A DNA stretch of 64,000 nucleotides from Chromobacterium vaccinii (GTDB lineage: Bacteria; Pseudomonadota; Gammaproteobacteria; Burkholderiales; Chromobacteriaceae). The notes beneath the pieces were generated by a model that saw only the letters and a program-made list of their open reading frames with translations, was not told the origin of the DNA and did no database searches. The stretch spans positions 1 to 64,000 of the forward strand of contig NZ_JZJL01000006.1 of assembly GCF_000971335.1 (NCBI RefSeq), given 5' to 3'. Made by a program: the position numbers and the translations under genes. Below are positions 19,642-30,800 of the stretch, in pieces. Positions within the stretch are counted from its first letter, which is position 1, and the number at the start of each line of letters is the position of its first letter.

Positions 19642-20685
19642 ATGGACAAGACGCTTGAATTCGACGCGGTAAGCCTGGCTTTCGCCGGCAGGCCGGTGCT
19701 GGACGGCATGAGCTTCGCGCTGGAGGGGGGCGAGATCGCCTGCCTGCTGGGCGGCTCCGGTTGCGGCAAGACCACCGCGCTGCGCTGCATCGCCGGCTTC
19801 GAGACGCCGTCGGCCGGCCGCATCCGGCTGGAGGGCGAGACGGTGTTCGGCGTGGGCGTGAATGTGCCCGCCCATCGCCGCCGCGTCGGCATGGCGTTTC
19901 AGGACCATGCGCTGTTTCCGCACCTGACGGCGGCCGGCAACGTGGCTTTCGGCCTGTCCGCGCTGTCCCGTGCCGAACGCAAGGCCAGGGTGGCGGAGAC
20001 GCTGAGCCTGGTGGGGCTGGAGGACGAAGCCGCGCGTTATCCTCACCAGCTGTCCGGCGGCCAGCAGCAGCGGGTAGCCCTGGCGCGCGCGCTGGCGCCC
20101 AGGCCCAGGCTATTGCTGCTGGACGAGCCGTTTTCCAATCTGGACGCCGAGCTGCGCGAGCGGCTGGCGCGCGAGGTGCGCGCCATTTTGAAATCGCAGG
20201 GCATCGCCGCCTTGATGGTCACCCACGACCAGCACGAGGCCTTCGCCATCGCCGACCAGGTAGGCGTGCTGCACCAGGGGCGGCTGCAGCAGTGGGACGC
20301 GCCGGACGGGCTTTACCATCGGCCCGCCAACCGCTACGTGGCCGGTTTCATCGGCCAGGGCGCGTTTCTGCCCGGCAGAGTGAGCGGCCGCGCGGTGTGG
20401 CTGGAGACCGGGGAGCTGAGATGCGACGAGGGCCTGCCCTTCGACGACGGCGCCGAGGTGGACGTGCTGCTGCGGCCGGACGCGGTGCTGCCGGAGCCGG
20501 GCAGCCCGCTGCGGGCAAGAGTGGTGGACAGGGTGCTGCGCGGCACAGTCAGCCATTACGCGCTGGAGCTGCTGTCCGGCCGGCGGCTGCTGGCCGAGCT
20601 GGGCCATGAGCGGCCGCTGGCGGTCGGCGACATGGTGGGCATCCGGCTGCAGCCCAGGCCGCTGCTGGCGTTCGCCCGGGAGTGA
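19642..20685 (+). CDS. fbpC: Ferric-iron ABC transporter ATPase
   Basis: A 347-residue ATPase powering the Fbp iron importer. Walker A GGSGCGKTT, signature LSGGQQQRVALARAL, Walker B LLLLDEPFSNLD and the H-loop VTHDQHEA are all intact. A C-terminal OB/TOBE-type domain (from about residue 240, FLPGRVSGRAVWLETG) is the usual regulatory extension of this class. It is the last gene of the fbp operon. Confidence 0.94.
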   Translation: MDKTLEFDAVSLAFAGRPVLDGMSFALEGGEIACLLGGSGCGKTTALRCIAGFETPSAGRIRLEGETVFGVGVNVPAHRRRVGMAFQDHALFPHLTAAGNVAFGLSALSRAERKARVAETLSLVGLEDEAARYPHQLSGGQQQRVALARALAPRPRLLLLDEPFSNLDAELRERLAREVRAILKSQGIAALMVTHDQHEAFAIADQVGVLHQGRLQQWDAPDGLYHRPANRYVAGFIGQGAFLPGRVSGRAVWLETGELRCDEGLPFDDGAEVDVLLRPDAVLPEPGSPLRARVVDRVLRGTVSHYALELLSGRRLLAELGHERPLAVGDMVGIRLQPRPLLAFARE

Positions 20686-20763
20686 GGTCCAGGCTGTGCC
20701 TTGGAATTGCCAAGGCCTAGGCTCTTTGGCGCGCGCTCGCGCAAAACGGAGGCGGGCAGGCCC

Positions 20764-21231
20764 TCAGGCGAAGGCCTGGCAGACGTCCACCCACTGGCCG
20801 GCGGTGATGTCGCCGAGCCGGTCCGGGCTGATCCGCACCGCGCTGTGCACGGCGCCGGCAGCGGGCAGCACCTCGTCGAAAGCTTGTATCGAAACGTCCA
20901 GATAGATGGGCAGCTCGCGGGCCAGGCCGAACGGGCAGACGCCGCCGACCGGGTGGCCGGTGATGGCCTCCACTTCTTCCGGCGGCAGCATCTTGCCTTT
21001 GCCGAAGGCGTCCTTGAACTTGCGGTTGTCGATGCGGGCATCGCCGCGCGCGACCAAGATCACCTCGCGGCCGTCGCTGAGGCGGAAGGCCAGCGTCTTG
21101 GCGATGCGGCCGGGTTCGACGCCATGGGCCGCTGCGGCCTCGGCCACGGTGGCGGTGCTGACGTCAAGCTCGATGATGGCGATGTCCGCTTGGCGGGCGG
21201 CGAAGAAGGCTTTGACCGATTCCAGGCTCAT
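20764..21231 (-). CDS. YbaK/ProX-type aminoacyl-tRNA deacylase
   Basis: A 155-residue trans-editing protein that hydrolyses mischarged tRNA (Cys-tRNA(Pro) for YbaK, Ala-tRNA(Pro) for ProX-type). The catalytic lysine is in RIAKTLAFRL and the substrate loop is GHPVGGVCPFGL, with the second core ARGDARIDNRKFKDAFG. The start at 21231 (MSLESVKAFF) is preferred over a frame 19 residues longer. It is convergent with fbpC. Sequence alone does not decide which tRNA it edits. Confidence 0.85.
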   Translation of the reverse strand: MSLESVKAFFAARQADIAIIELDVSTATVAEAAAAHGVEPGRIAKTLAFRLSDGREVILVARGDARIDNRKFKDAFGKGKMLPPEEVEAITGHPVGGVCPFGLARELPIYLDVSIQAFDEVLPAAGAVHSAVRISPDRLGDITAGQWVDVCQAFA

Positions 21232-21441
21232 GGGCGATTCTCGTCGGGAAGGAGGGATGACCCGACCATTATTCCCGATGAGGACCAAAGGCGCCAGGCT
21301 CGGCTTCCGCTCGCGGTTTTTGCGGCAGCGGCCATTTCCGGCGCGGAAAAATGCCCCAGGCGGTGTCGTCCGCGGCCCGGGGCGTTTGATGGGGCGATGC
21401 GGCGGGGAAAAGCGGCCCGATAACCAGTCTTTGATGGATGA

Positions 21442-22569
21442 TCAGGACTGACGCACGATTTCGGCCAGCTTGTCGGCGATGTCTTGCGAGGTAGCGGCCT
21501 GTTCCTCGGCGGCGTTGGCGATCTGTACGACGAAGTCGCGCATATTGTTGATTTCGTTGACGATGGTGGTCAGCGCCTGCTCGGCGTGCAGGAAGTCGCT
21601 CTCGGTCGCGTCCACTTGTAGGCGGCCGCGTTCGATCGCCTCCACGTTCTGCTTCACCTCGTGCTGGATGTCGCGGATCATGTCGCCGATTTCCTGGGTG
21701 GCCTTGGTGGTGCGCTCGGCCAGCTTGCGCACCTCGTCGGCCACCACGGCGAAGCCGCGGCCCATCTCGCCGGCTCGCGCCGCCTCGATGGCGGCGTTCA
21801 GCGCCAGCAGATTGGTCTGGTCGGCGATATCCTTGATCACGCCGATGATCTGGCCGATGGTCACGGAGCGCTGGCCCAGCGACTCCAGGCTGTCGGCGGT
21901 GTCGCGCACCATGCCGCCCACGCTTTTCATGCTGCCGCTGGTTTCGTTTACGATGGTCGCGCCCTTGCGGCCTTCGCCCAGCATCAGTTCGGCCGATTCC
22001 GACGCCGACGCGGTCTGCACCGCCACGTTCTGGATCGTGGCGCTCATCGCCTGCATGTTTTCCGACAGCTCATTGATGCGGGCCTCCAGGAAGTCGCGGC
22101 GTTGATTGCCTTGTTCCTGCAGCTTTTGGGCGCGGATTTCAGAGGACACGTCTTGAAAGCTGGCCATGAAGCACAGCAGTTGATTGGGGTTGGCCGAATC
22201 CCAGATCGGAAACACCTTGGTTTCGAACATGACCTCGCCCACCGGAATCATCGCCACGTGCTGCTCCATTTTGCGGCTGGCCAGGTCGGCCAGGATGCGG
22301 CGGTTGTGCTCCGGATCCCGGTGGAACTGGTGGATGCTGTGGCCGTGGGCATGGTTGACATCGACGCCGGCCCGGAATTTCTGGTTCATCATTTCTCGAT
22401 GGCGGCCAAACACATCGCGCGCAGTCCGGTTCATGTAGAAAATCGCGTTGTCGCGACTGGTGTCGCACAGCATGATCAGATTATCCGCATGATCCAGCAC
22501 GCTTTCCAGCTGGCGCACCTTGCGCGCCGCATCCTCGGCCTGATTCGCTGCTTTCTTGAAACCAAACAT
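21442..22569 (-). CDS. Soluble PAS-domain methyl-accepting chemotaxis protein
   Basis: A 375-residue chemoreceptor with no transmembrane segment. Residues ~20-140 form a PAS sensor ([29 protein letters not shown]...[23 protein letters not shown]). Residues ~180-375 are the coiled-coil signalling domain with the highly conserved hairpin tip [22 protein letters not shown], which binds CheA/CheW. A cytoplasmic location suggests sensing of redox, an internal metabolite or energy state. It is monocistronic, with GGGAGAT before its ATG. Confidence 0.93.
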   Translation of the reverse strand: MFGFKKAANQAEDAARKVRQLESVLDHADNLIMLCDTSRDNAIFYMNRTARDVFGRHREMMNQKFRAGVDVNHAHGHSIHQFHRDPEHNRRILADLASRKMEQHVAMIPVGEVMFETKVFPIWDSANPNQLLCFMASFQDVSSEIRAQKLQEQGNQRRDFLEARINELSENMQAMSATIQNVAVQTASASESAELMLGEGRKGATIVNETSGSMKSVGGMVRDTADSLESLGQRSVTIGQIIGVIKDIADQTNLLALNAAIEAARAGEMGRGFAVVADEVRKLAERTTKATQEIGDMIRDIQHEVKQNVEAIERGRLQVDATESDFLHAEQALTTIVNEINNMRDFVVQIANAAEEQAATSQDIADKLAEIVRQS

Positions 22570-22696
22570 CCCTATCTCCCGCCTACGTACGTGTTTTTAC
22601 TAGGTTTATTATTTTTGGTTTGGTTGACTCAAGACATAAAAGCAAGCTTTTTCTGGGATTTGGTCAAGTTTCATGCATTGATTTTAAAGGGGTATT

Positions 22697-23185
22697 TCAG
22701 TCTCCCAGAGGCAGTTGCAGGGTCTCTTTGACCTCTTCCATCACCACATAGCTTTTGGACTCCTTGGCCGAAGGCAGCTGCAGCAGGATGTCGCCCAGCA
22801 GCTTGCGGTACATCGACATGTCCGGAATGCGCGCCTTGATCAGGTAGTCGAAATCGCCGGACACCAGGTGGCATTCCAGTATCTCCGGAATGCTCATGAT
22901 CTCGCGGCGGAAGGCATCGAAGATGTTGCCGGACTTGGCCTCCAGCTTGATCTCCACGAACACCAGCAGCGAGCCGCCCAGCGCGTGCGGATTGAGGCGG
23001 GCGTAATAGCCCTCGATGATGCCGTCGCGCTCCATGCGCCGCACCCGCTCGGTGCAGGGCGTGGTGGACAGGCCTACTTTTTCGGCCAGTTCGGTCATGG
23101 CGATGCGGCCGTTCTTCTGCAGGATGCGCAGGATTTTCCGGTCCATCTTGTCCAGGGCTTTGGCGACGGCGGGAAGTGGCTTCAT
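22697..23185 (-). CDS. Lrp/AsnC-family regulator of dadA
   Basis: A 162-residue regulator: N-terminal helix-turn-helix (ILRILQKNGRIAMTELAEKVGLSTTPCTERVRRMERDGII) and a C-terminal RAM/AsnC ligand domain (VFVEIKLEAKSGNIFDAFRREIMSIPEILECHLVSGDFDYLIKARI). It is divergent from dadA-alr, the arrangement of DadR/Lrp activators that respond to L-alanine or leucine and switch on D-amino-acid dehydrogenase. A role as activator of dadA is inferred from position. Confidence 0.9.
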   Translation of the reverse strand: MKPLPAVAKALDKMDRKILRILQKNGRIAMTELAEKVGLSTTPCTERVRRMERDGIIEGYYARLNPHALGGSLLVFVEIKLEAKSGNIFDAFRREIMSIPEILECHLVSGDFDYLIKARIPDMSMYRKLLGDILLQLPSAKESKSYVVMEEVKETLQLPLGD

Positions 23186-23323
23186 GTTTTCACTGTTTTT
23201 ATGAGAAAGATTTGAGAATGATCATTTGATTTTTATCAATTTCAGTGAAAAAAACCAGATGTCAATGCATATACTAGCGGAATTCACTATCTGGTAGTGC
23301 CAAGACTACAAACGGAGACAGAA
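23186..23323. promoter_or_regulatory. Divergent lrp/dadA control region
   Basis: This AT-rich 138-bp spacer holds a perfect AATGATCATT palindrome at 23217-23226 and a TATACT -10-like element at 23270-23275 for dadA without a good -35, which fits activator-dependent expression. Lrp-type sites are degenerate and cannot be placed precisely by eye. Confidence 0.45.
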
Positions 23324-24631
23324 ATGAAGGTAATCGTGCTGGGCGGCGGCGTTCTGGGCGTATCCACCGCGTGGTATCTGGCCAAGGCAGGCTGCCAGGT
23401 GACGGTGCTGGAGCGCCAGGAAGGCGTGGCGCTGGAAACCAGTTTCGGCAACGCCGGCCAGATATCCCCCGGCTACTCGGCGCCGTGGGCCGCGCCCGGC
23501 ATTCCGTTGAAGGGTCTGAAGTGGATGTTCCAGCGCCATGCGCCGCTGGCCATCAGCCCGGACGGCAGCCTGTACCAGTTGCAGTGGATCGCGAAAATGC
23601 TGGCCAACTGCAACGAGAAGGCCTACGCGGTCAACAAGGGCCGCATGATGCGCCTGGCCGAGTACAGCCGCGACAAAATCAAGGAACTGCGCGCCGAAAC
23701 CGGCCTGCAGTACGAAGGCCGCCAGGGCGGGACGCTGCAGCTGTTGCGCAGCCAGGCCCAGGTTGAGGGCATGGCCAAGGACATCGCCGTGCTGCGCGAG
23801 TGCGGCGTGGACTTCAACGTGCTGGACCCGGACGGCTGCGTCCGCGTCGAGCCGGCGCTGGCGGCTGTCAAGCACAAGCTGGCCGGCGGCCTGCAGCTGC
23901 CCAATGACGAAACCGGCGATTGCAATCTGTTCACCAGCCGCCTGGCGGAGCTGGCTCGCGCCAAGGGCGTGGAGTTCCGCTTCGGCGTGACGGTGGACGG
24001 CATCGAGAACGACGGCAAGCGCATCACCGGCGTGCGCGTTGGCGACGAGCTGCTGCGCGCCGACCATTACGTGGTGGCGATGGGCAGCTACTCCCGCGAC
24101 ATGGTGAAGGAGCTGGGCATCGACATCCCGGTCTACCCGGTCAAGGGCTACTCGCTGACGGTGCCGATCACCAATCCGGCCGGCGCGCCGACCTCCACCA
24201 TTCTGGACGAAACCTACAAGGTGGCGATCACCCGCTTCGACGACCGCATCCGCGTCGGCGGCATGGCCGAGCTGTCCGGCTACAATCTGGAGCTGAACCC
24301 GCGCCGCCGCGAGACGCTGGAAATGGTGGTGGGCGACCTGTACCCGAACGGCGGCGACATCAAGGCGGCCAGCTTCTGGACCGGCCTGCGCCCGATGACG
24401 CCGGACGGCACGCCCATCGTCGGCGGCACCCGTTTCGCCAACCTGTCGTTGAACACCGGCCACGGCACGCTGGGCTGGACCATGTGCGCCGGCTCCGGCA
24501 AGGTGCTGGCCGACCTGATCACCGGCGCCAAGCCGGAAATCAGCGTGGACGGCCTGTCGATGCAGCGCTACGCCAAACAGGGCGAAACCCTGGTGGTGCC
24601 GGTGATCCGTCCCGCGGCGCAAGGGGCCTGA
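23324..24631 (+). CDS. dadA: D-amino acid dehydrogenase small subunit
   Basis: A 435-residue FAD enzyme that oxidises D-alanine and other D-amino acids to 2-oxo acids and ammonia and passes electrons to the respiratory chain. The N-terminal dinucleotide fold [22 protein letters not shown] and the C-terminal [23 protein letters not shown] are typical. Start 23324 gives the canonical MKVIVLGGG, with CGGAGA upstream. Four bases separate it from the alanine racemase, so the pair turns L-alanine into D-alanine and then pyruvate. Confidence 0.97.
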   Translation: MKVIVLGGGVLGVSTAWYLAKAGCQVTVLERQEGVALETSFGNAGQISPGYSAPWAAPGIPLKGLKWMFQRHAPLAISPDGSLYQLQWIAKMLANCNEKAYAVNKGRMMRLAEYSRDKIKELRAETGLQYEGRQGGTLQLLRSQAQVEGMAKDIAVLRECGVDFNVLDPDGCVRVEPALAAVKHKLAGGLQLPNDETGDCNLFTSRLAELARAKGVEFRFGVTVDGIENDGKRITGVRVGDELLRADHYVVAMGSYSRDMVKELGIDIPVYPVKGYSLTVPITNPAGAPTSTILDETYKVAITRFDDRIRVGGMAELSGYNLELNPRRRETLEMVVGDLYPNGGDIKAASFWTGLRPMTPDGTPIVGGTRFANLSLNTGHGTLGWTMCAGSGKVLADLITGAKPEISVDGLSMQRYAKQGETLVVPVIRPAAQGA

Positions 24632-24635
24632 TCCG

Positions 24636-25703
24636 ATGCGTCCGTTGATCGCGACGATACGGCTGGACCACCTGCGGCACAATTATCTGCTGGCGCGCGC
24701 CGCCCACGGCGGCAAGACGCTGGCGGTGCTGAAGGCCAATGGCTACGGCCACAACGCGGTGCGCTGCGCTCAGGCGCTGGCCGATATCGCCGACGGCTTC
24801 GCCGTCGCCTGTCTGGAAGAAGCGCTGCAGCTGCGCGCCGCGGGCGTGGCCGCGCCCATCCTGCTGCTGGAAGGGGTGTTCGAAGCGGCCGAGCTGGCCG
24901 AGGTCGAGCGCCATCGCTTGTGGCTGGTGGTGCAGAGCGAGAGCCAGTTGCGCATGCTGGAGGACGCCAATCCGGCCGAGCCGTTCCGCGTCTGGCTGAT
25001 GCTGGACAGCGGCATGCACCGCGAAGGCTTCCTGCCGCAGCATTACCGCGCCGCCTGGCAGCGGCTGCGGGACAGCGGCAAGGTGGAGAGCATCGTGAAG
25101 ATGACCCATTTCGCCCGCGCCGACGAGCCGGGTGTGCCGATGACCCAAGCGCAGATAGAAGTTTTCGACGCCGCCACCGCCGGTCTGCCGGGGGAGGAGA
25201 GCATGGCCAATTCCGCCGGCCTGCTGTGCCATCCGCGCGCGCGCCGCGATTGGGGCCGCGCCGGCATCGTGCTGTACGGCGCCAACCCCTTGTCGGCCGG
25301 CTACTTGCAGGGCGATGCGTTGAAACCGGTGATGCGCTTGAGCAGCCGGATCTTCGGCGTGCGCGAACTGGCCGCCAGCGAGCCTATCGGCTATGGCAGC
25401 AATTTCGTCACGGATCGCCCGACCCGGGTGGGACTGATCGCCTGCGGCTACGCCGACGGTTATCCGCGGCTGGCGTCCAGCGGCAGCCCGGTGGCGGTGG
25501 ACGGCCGCCGTTCGCGCATCATCGGCCGGGTGTCGATGGACATGATCACCGTGGATCTGAGCGATCTGCCCGAGGCCGGCATCGGCAGCGAGGTGGAATT
25601 GTGGGGCGACGCGGTATCGGTCAGCGAGGTTGCCGCCGCCGCCGGCAGCATTTCCTATGAATTGCTGTGCAATATCAAGCGCGCCCACTTCGCATTCGAA
25701 TAA
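24636..25703 (+). CDS. dadX: Alanine racemase, catabolic DadX type
   Basis: A 355-residue PLP enzyme interconverting L- and D-alanine. The PLP lysine is K33 in AVLKANGYGH, and the opposing tyrosine lies in the IACGYADGYPR signature. It is co-transcribed with dadA, which marks it as the catabolic racemase (DadX) rather than the cell-wall Alr, though the sequences are alike. A terminator follows. Confidence 0.94.
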   Translation: MRPLIATIRLDHLRHNYLLARAAHGGKTLAVLKANGYGHNAVRCAQALADIADGFAVACLEEALQLRAAGVAAPILLLEGVFEAAELAEVERHRLWLVVQSESQLRMLEDANPAEPFRVWLMLDSGMHREGFLPQHYRAAWQRLRDSGKVESIVKMTHFARADEPGVPMTQAQIEVFDAATAGLPGEESMANSAGLLCHPRARRDWGRAGIVLYGANPLSAGYLQGDALKPVMRLSSRIFGVRELAASEPIGYGSNFVTDRPTRVGLIACGYADGYPRLASSGSPVAVDGRRSRIIGRVSMDMITVDLSDLPEAGIGSEVELWGDAVSVSEVAAAAGSISYELLCNIKRAHFAFE

Positions 25704-25756
25704 GTTTTTGCTGATTTTCTGAAAGGTATTTCAGAATCAAACGACTAAGGGACAAG

Positions 25757-25779
25757 CCCGGCCATTGGCCGGGTTTTTT
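25757..25779 (+). terminator. Terminator of dadA-dadX
   Basis: CCCGGCC and GGCCGGG form a 7-bp stem around an ATT loop, followed by six T residues. It lies 53 bp after the racemase stop. Confidence 0.9.
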
Positions 25780-25850
25780 ATTTATATTGCATCTTGTGTT
25801 GCGTCGACGCCGCAAGGCTGGCATCAAGCTTGGGTAATTTTGTCATTATT

Positions 25851-25865
25851 TGATAGTTATTCTCA
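25851..25865 (+). promoter_or_regulatory. Fur-like box before the two-partner secretion genes
   Basis: TGATAGTTATTCTCA matches the 7-1-7 Fur consensus at 12-13 of 14 informative bases (read on the minus strand as TGAGAAT-A-ACTATCA). It lies 63 bp before the TpsB start in an AT-rich patch. This would make the adhesin system iron-repressed; the call is by eye only. Confidence 0.5.
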
Positions 25866-25927
25866 TTAGCCTGGACGCGCAATGGGATTTCTGTTTTCCT
25901 TTGTTAAAAATAGTTAAGAATCTAGTG

Positions 25928-27634
25928 ATGATTAAATACAAAAAACTATCTTCGGCCAGATTGTGGCGGATGGCGGGGATAGTCTGCTGGGGCGTGGCGG
26001 CGCAAGCCGCGGAAGTGCCCGGCATGTCCGGCAGCATGCATCAGCAGATGGAAAACGATTCGCGGCGCTTGTTGCAAGACAACAGCCGCCGCTTCGACGC
26101 CATCATCCAGCAGCAGCGTCTGCGGCAGATGCTGCCGGACAGCAACACCATGCATCGGCCGGAAGCGGAGGACATGAGCGAGCTGGATTGCCTGCGCGTC
26201 AAGGGCGTGCGTCTGGCCGGCATCAAGCTGCTGAGCCGCAAGGAAGTGGCTTCGCTGGGCGAGCTGGCGGGCGACTGCCTGAGCAATGAAGAGCTGAACC
26301 GCTACAGCCGCGCCTTGACCCAGCTTTATCTGAAGAAGGGCTATATCGCCGCGCGGGTGGCGGCCGAAGGGCCGGACGAACAGGGCGTGCTGACCTTGCG
26401 CGTGCATGAGGGCCGGGTGGAAAAAATCGTCAGCGCCGACCGGCGCAGCAACCCGGCCACCTTGTTTCCCGGGGTGATTGGACGGCCGCTGAACATCCAC
26501 GACGCCGACCAGGGACTGGACCAGGCCAACCGGTTGCCGTCCAGCAAGGCGACGCTGGACATCCTGCCCGGCGAAACGGTGGGCGGCTCCATCCTGAGCC
26601 TGCGCAACAATATGGACGCGCCCTGGCGGCTGAACTTCAACGCCGACAACACCGGCCGCGACAGCACCGGCCGGGTGCAGGCCGGGGTGGGGCTGTCCTG
26701 GGACAGCCCGCTGGGCTTGTCTGATTTCGTCAGCGTGTCGGCGCAGCGCACCAGCAACGACAACGCGGTGCGGCACAGCCGCAGCGAGTCGCTGTTTTAT
26801 TCCTTGCCCTACGGCTATTGGACTTTCAGCGCCTTCGCCAGCCGCGCCGATTATCTGAACACACAGCAGTTTCCTAATGGCGTGGCGCAGTTGTCCGGCA
26901 GTACCGCTCAGAGCGGCCTGCGTACGGACTGGGTAATGAGCCGCGGCCAGGACCAGACCACCTCGCTGATGGCCCAGCTAACCCATAAGCGGGTGCGCAA
27001 TTATTTTCTCGACAGTGAACTCGGCGTCAGCAGCCCGACGCTGAGCGTGGTCGAGCTGGGCTTGTCGCGTCTGCAGCTGCTTAGCGGCGGGGTGTTGATC
27101 GCCGATGCCGGCGTGCAGCGCGGCACCCGTTGGCTGGGCGCCAGCGCGCCGGACCCGCGTTCGCCGGACGGCCCGAATCCGCAGTTCACCAAGTGGAAGG
27201 CGTCGCTGAACTGGTTCCAAAGCCTGGCCTTTCCCGGCGGGCCGTACCAGCTCAACAGCGCGCTGGTCGGCCAGACCAGCCGCGACTACCTGCCCGGCGT
27301 CGAGCAGATGGACGTGTCCGACGCCAGCGCGGTGCGCGGCTTTCGCCGCAACACGTTGGCAGGCGAAACCGCCTGGTCCTGGCGCAACACGCTGTCGCGC
27401 CGCTTCGAGATGGCAGGCGTTGGCGTGACGCCGAGGCTGGGATTGGATGGCGGCCGGGTATTGCCGAACGGCTCGGTCCAACAGTGGCAAAGCATTGCCG
27501 GCGCCAGCCTGGGCCTGGCGTTCAGCTATCGCAGGGCCAGTCTGGATCTGGAATACAGCCGACCTTTGTACAAGCCCGCCGGCTGGCAGCCGGAAGGCCA
27601 TCAGTTGTTCGCCAGGCTGGCGTTGTCCTGGTGA
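25928..27634 (+). CDS. Two-partner secretion outer-membrane transporter (TpsB, FhaC/ShlB type)
   Basis: A ~568-residue beta-barrel that exports the TpsA protein encoded next. The start at 25928 gives a plausible signal peptide (RMAGIVCWGVAAQA) and avoids 26 upstream residues. An N-terminal helix/linker with Gln/Arg-rich coil is followed by POTRA domains (~residues 95-260, including SRALTQLYLKKGYIAARV) and a 16-strand barrel region. The lid-loop motif VRGF is at 469-472, and the protein ends in an aromatic residue (LALSW), as barrels do. It lies 243 bp before tpsA. Confidence 0.92.
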   Translation: MIKYKKLSSARLWRMAGIVCWGVAAQAAEVPGMSGSMHQQMENDSRRLLQDNSRRFDAIIQQQRLRQMLPDSNTMHRPEAEDMSELDCLRVKGVRLAGIKLLSRKEVASLGELAGDCLSNEELNRYSRALTQLYLKKGYIAARVAAEGPDEQGVLTLRVHEGRVEKIVSADRRSNPATLFPGVIGRPLNIHDADQGLDQANRLPSSKATLDILPGETVGGSILSLRNNMDAPWRLNFNADNTGRDSTGRVQAGVGLSWDSPLGLSDFVSVSAQRTSNDNAVRHSRSESLFYSLPYGYWTFSAFASRADYLNTQQFPNGVAQLSGSTAQSGLRTDWVMSRGQDQTTSLMAQLTHKRVRNYFLDSELGVSSPTLSVVELGLSRLQLLSGGVLIADAGVQRGTRWLGASAPDPRSPDGPNPQFTKWKASLNWFQSLAFPGGPYQLNSALVGQTSRDYLPGVEQMDVSDASAVRGFRRNTLAGETAWSWRNTLSRRFEMAGVGVTPRLGLDGGRVLPNGSVQQWQSIAGASLGLAFSYRRASLDLEYSRPLYKPAGWQPEGHQLFARLALSW

Positions 27635-27877
27635 TGCCTTTGGCATCTGTTTTTAAAAGCATAAATATTCTGAAAGAAATTAGCTGCGTACGCGACTAAG
27701 CGGTATTGGCAGTATTTCATTTGAATTGATTTAAAAAGAGACGTAGATTAGAAATCAAACGTATGTTTTAGTGCGGGTAAGAACGGCAGGCAGGCCGGCG
27801 ATGCTCGCGCGACATGGGTTGGATGAAGCGGCCTGAGGCCGGATCTGCTTGTTCTTTGGATGAACGGGACTCAAATC

Positions 27878-30800
27878 ATGAAGAAAAAAATAAATTTCGG
27901 ATTATCGGCAACGGGGAAAGTGGCCGCGGCGCTGACCCTGGCGTTTTGCGTGGCGGAAGCCACGCTGGCAGCCGGCATCGTAGCCGGGGGCAACGGCGCG
28001 CAGCCTCAGGTGAGCAATGCCGCCAACGGCGCGGCGGTGGTCAATATCGTGGCGCCCAGCGCCGCGGGCCTGTCGCATAACCAGTACCAGGATTTCAACG
28101 TCGGCAAGCCGGGCGCGGTGTTCAACAACTCCGCCACTGGCGGCCAATCGCAGCTGGCCGGCCAATTGGGCGCCAACGCCTTGCTGGGCGGGCGCGAAGC
28201 CAGCGTGATCCTGAATGAAGTGATCAGCCGCAATCCGTCTCTGTTGCTGGGCAAGCAGGAAGTGTTCGGCAAGGCCGCCGACTATGTGCTGGCCAACCCC
28301 AACGGCATCACCTGCAGCGGCTGCGGTTTCATCAATACCCCGCGCGCGTCGCTGCTGGTAGGCAACGCCAATATCGAAAACGGCGCCATCGCCTCCTTGC
28401 AGGCGGCGATGAACGGCAACGCGCTCAGCGTCAACGGCGCCGGCCTGAGCGGCGTCAATGTTCTGGACCTGATCGCGCCGCGCATCGATGTCCGCGGCAA
28501 TGTCGCCGCGCGCGACCGGATCAATGCCCGCGCCGGCTTCAACCTGGTGGATTACCAGGGCAGCGACGCAAGGATCATCCGCAGCGACAAGGCGCCTGAG
28601 GGCGTGGGCTCGCTGGACAGCGTGTTCCTGGGCGCGATGCAGGCCGGCCGCATCAACATCATCAGCACCGCCGACGGCGCGGGCGTGAACGTGGGCGGCA
28701 GCCTGAACGGCGCGCAGGAAGTATCGGTGGAGGCCAATCAGGGCAAACTGGCGCTGGAAGGCGCGCAGATCCACGCCAGCGAAGGCAAGGTGGCCCTGGC
28801 CGCGCGGCAGATCGACAGCCGCGGCCGAGTGGAGACTTCCACCGCTCAGGACAGCAGCCATGACGAGAGCTGGTTCATCTGGAAAACCGGCGAAACCAAT
28901 ACCGCCAGCAACAGCAGCGACACCCGCATCAAGCGCAGCGCCATCAGCGCGCGCGACGATGTGGCGCTCAGCGCCGGCGATGCCGTCACGCTGGCGGCCA
29001 CCGACATCAGCGGCCGCAACGTGGCGGTCAGCGGCAAGGACGTGACGCTGGACAGCCAGTTGGCGGAAAGCACATCGAGCAGCAGCAATCACGCCTGGAA
29101 AAACTCCTGGGCGTACAACCGCGACCAGAACGAAACCACCCAGCGCCAGGAAGGCGTGCGCATCCGCGCAGACCAGGATGCCACGCTGACCGCGGCGGCA
29201 TCGGCTGCTGACAATCAGGCGGCCGACGGCGCGCAGCCGCGCGGCCAGATCGCCATCCGCGGCGGCAGCGTCAGCGCCGGCCAGGACATCCGCCTGCAGG
29301 CCGACGGCGGCGTGAAGCTGAGCGGCGTGACGGAAACCGACACCCGCCGGGACCAGGGCAACCGCAAGAACGACGGCGCCAGCCTGGAGACCGGCTCCTG
29401 GGACAATGCTTCCAGCGAGCAGCGCCTGGCGCAAAGCCAGCTGCGCGCCGGCCGCGATCTGAGCGTCCGCGCCAGCGGCGACATCGACGCCAAGGCGGCC
29501 AAGCTGGCCGCCGGCCGCGACGCCGGCCTGAACGCGGGCGGCGCGCTCAGCCTGGGCGTGCAGCAGACCGTGAGCCTGAACAACCAGCGCAACGATCAGG
29601 TGTACTGGGGCGGCATCGGCGGCGGCGGCAATCGCGACAACGGCAAGAGCGACACCGTCAACACCGGCAGCGACCTGACCGCCGGCGGCAAGCTGACGCT
29701 GCAGGGCGACAGCGTGGCGATCTCCGGCAGCCGCGCGCGCGGCGAGCAAGACGCGGTGGCGATCAGCCGCAATGGTGACGTCAGCATCGACAGCGTGGTC
29801 AACCAGTCGCAAACCCGAACCGACCAGCGCAGCGGCACCGCTTTCAACATCACCAAGAGCAGCAGCAAGGGCAACGCCAGCCAGCAGCAGGCGGTCAACG
29901 CCGAGCTGAAGTCGGACACCAATCTGACCATCCAGTCCGCCAAGGACGTGGCGATCAGCGGCAGCCAGGTGCGCGCCGGCGGCGAATTGAACGTTTCCGC
30001 GAACGGCGACATCAAGGTGGCGGCGTCGCAGACCCGCGACACCGTGCAGAGCAAGGACACCGAGCTGGCGCTGCGCGGCGTCGGCGAGATCACCGGCGAC
30101 AAGCAGTACCGCGGCGGCGTGCGCATCGAGCATACCAGCAGCAGCGTGGATCGCGACGCGACTCAGAACCAGGTGGCGACGCTGTCCGGCGACAAGGTGG
30201 CGCTCAATGCCCAAGGCGATCTGACGGTGACCGGTTCCAAGCTGAACGCCGGCGTCGGCGGCGCGGCTCTCAGCGGCCAGAACGTCAGCCTGAACGCGGC
30301 GCAGGACACGGTGAAGGAAAGCAAGAGCAGCAGCGTCACCGGCGGCGGCATCTATGTCGACGCCGGCCTGGACAAGACTGGTTTGGCGCTGGGTGTGGAC
30401 CAGAAGAACAGCAGCAGCCGCTCCGAGAGCGGCACGGCCCAGGTCAGCGCCATCAGCTCCAAGGGCGGCGTCAGCATCGTCGCCGGCAATGGCGACGGCG
30501 ACATCCGCAACCAGGGCACCCAGGTCAAGGCTGATGGCGACATCAAGCTGGCTGGCGGCCGCATCGACAACCAGGCTGCCAACAGCACCCAGAAAACCAC
30601 CACCGACAGCAGCCATTGGGGCGTGGAGGTGGGCGTCAACGCCGATTACAGCGGCGTGACTCGTCCGCTGGTGGCGGCCGGCGAAAAAGTAGTCAAGGGC
30701 GATGTGGTCGGCGCGGCCGGCGCCGCCGGCAATCTGGGCGCGGCCAATCTGGGCGTGGACCTTGGCGTCAAGGCCGGCGTCGGCTCGGAAATCAGCCAGT

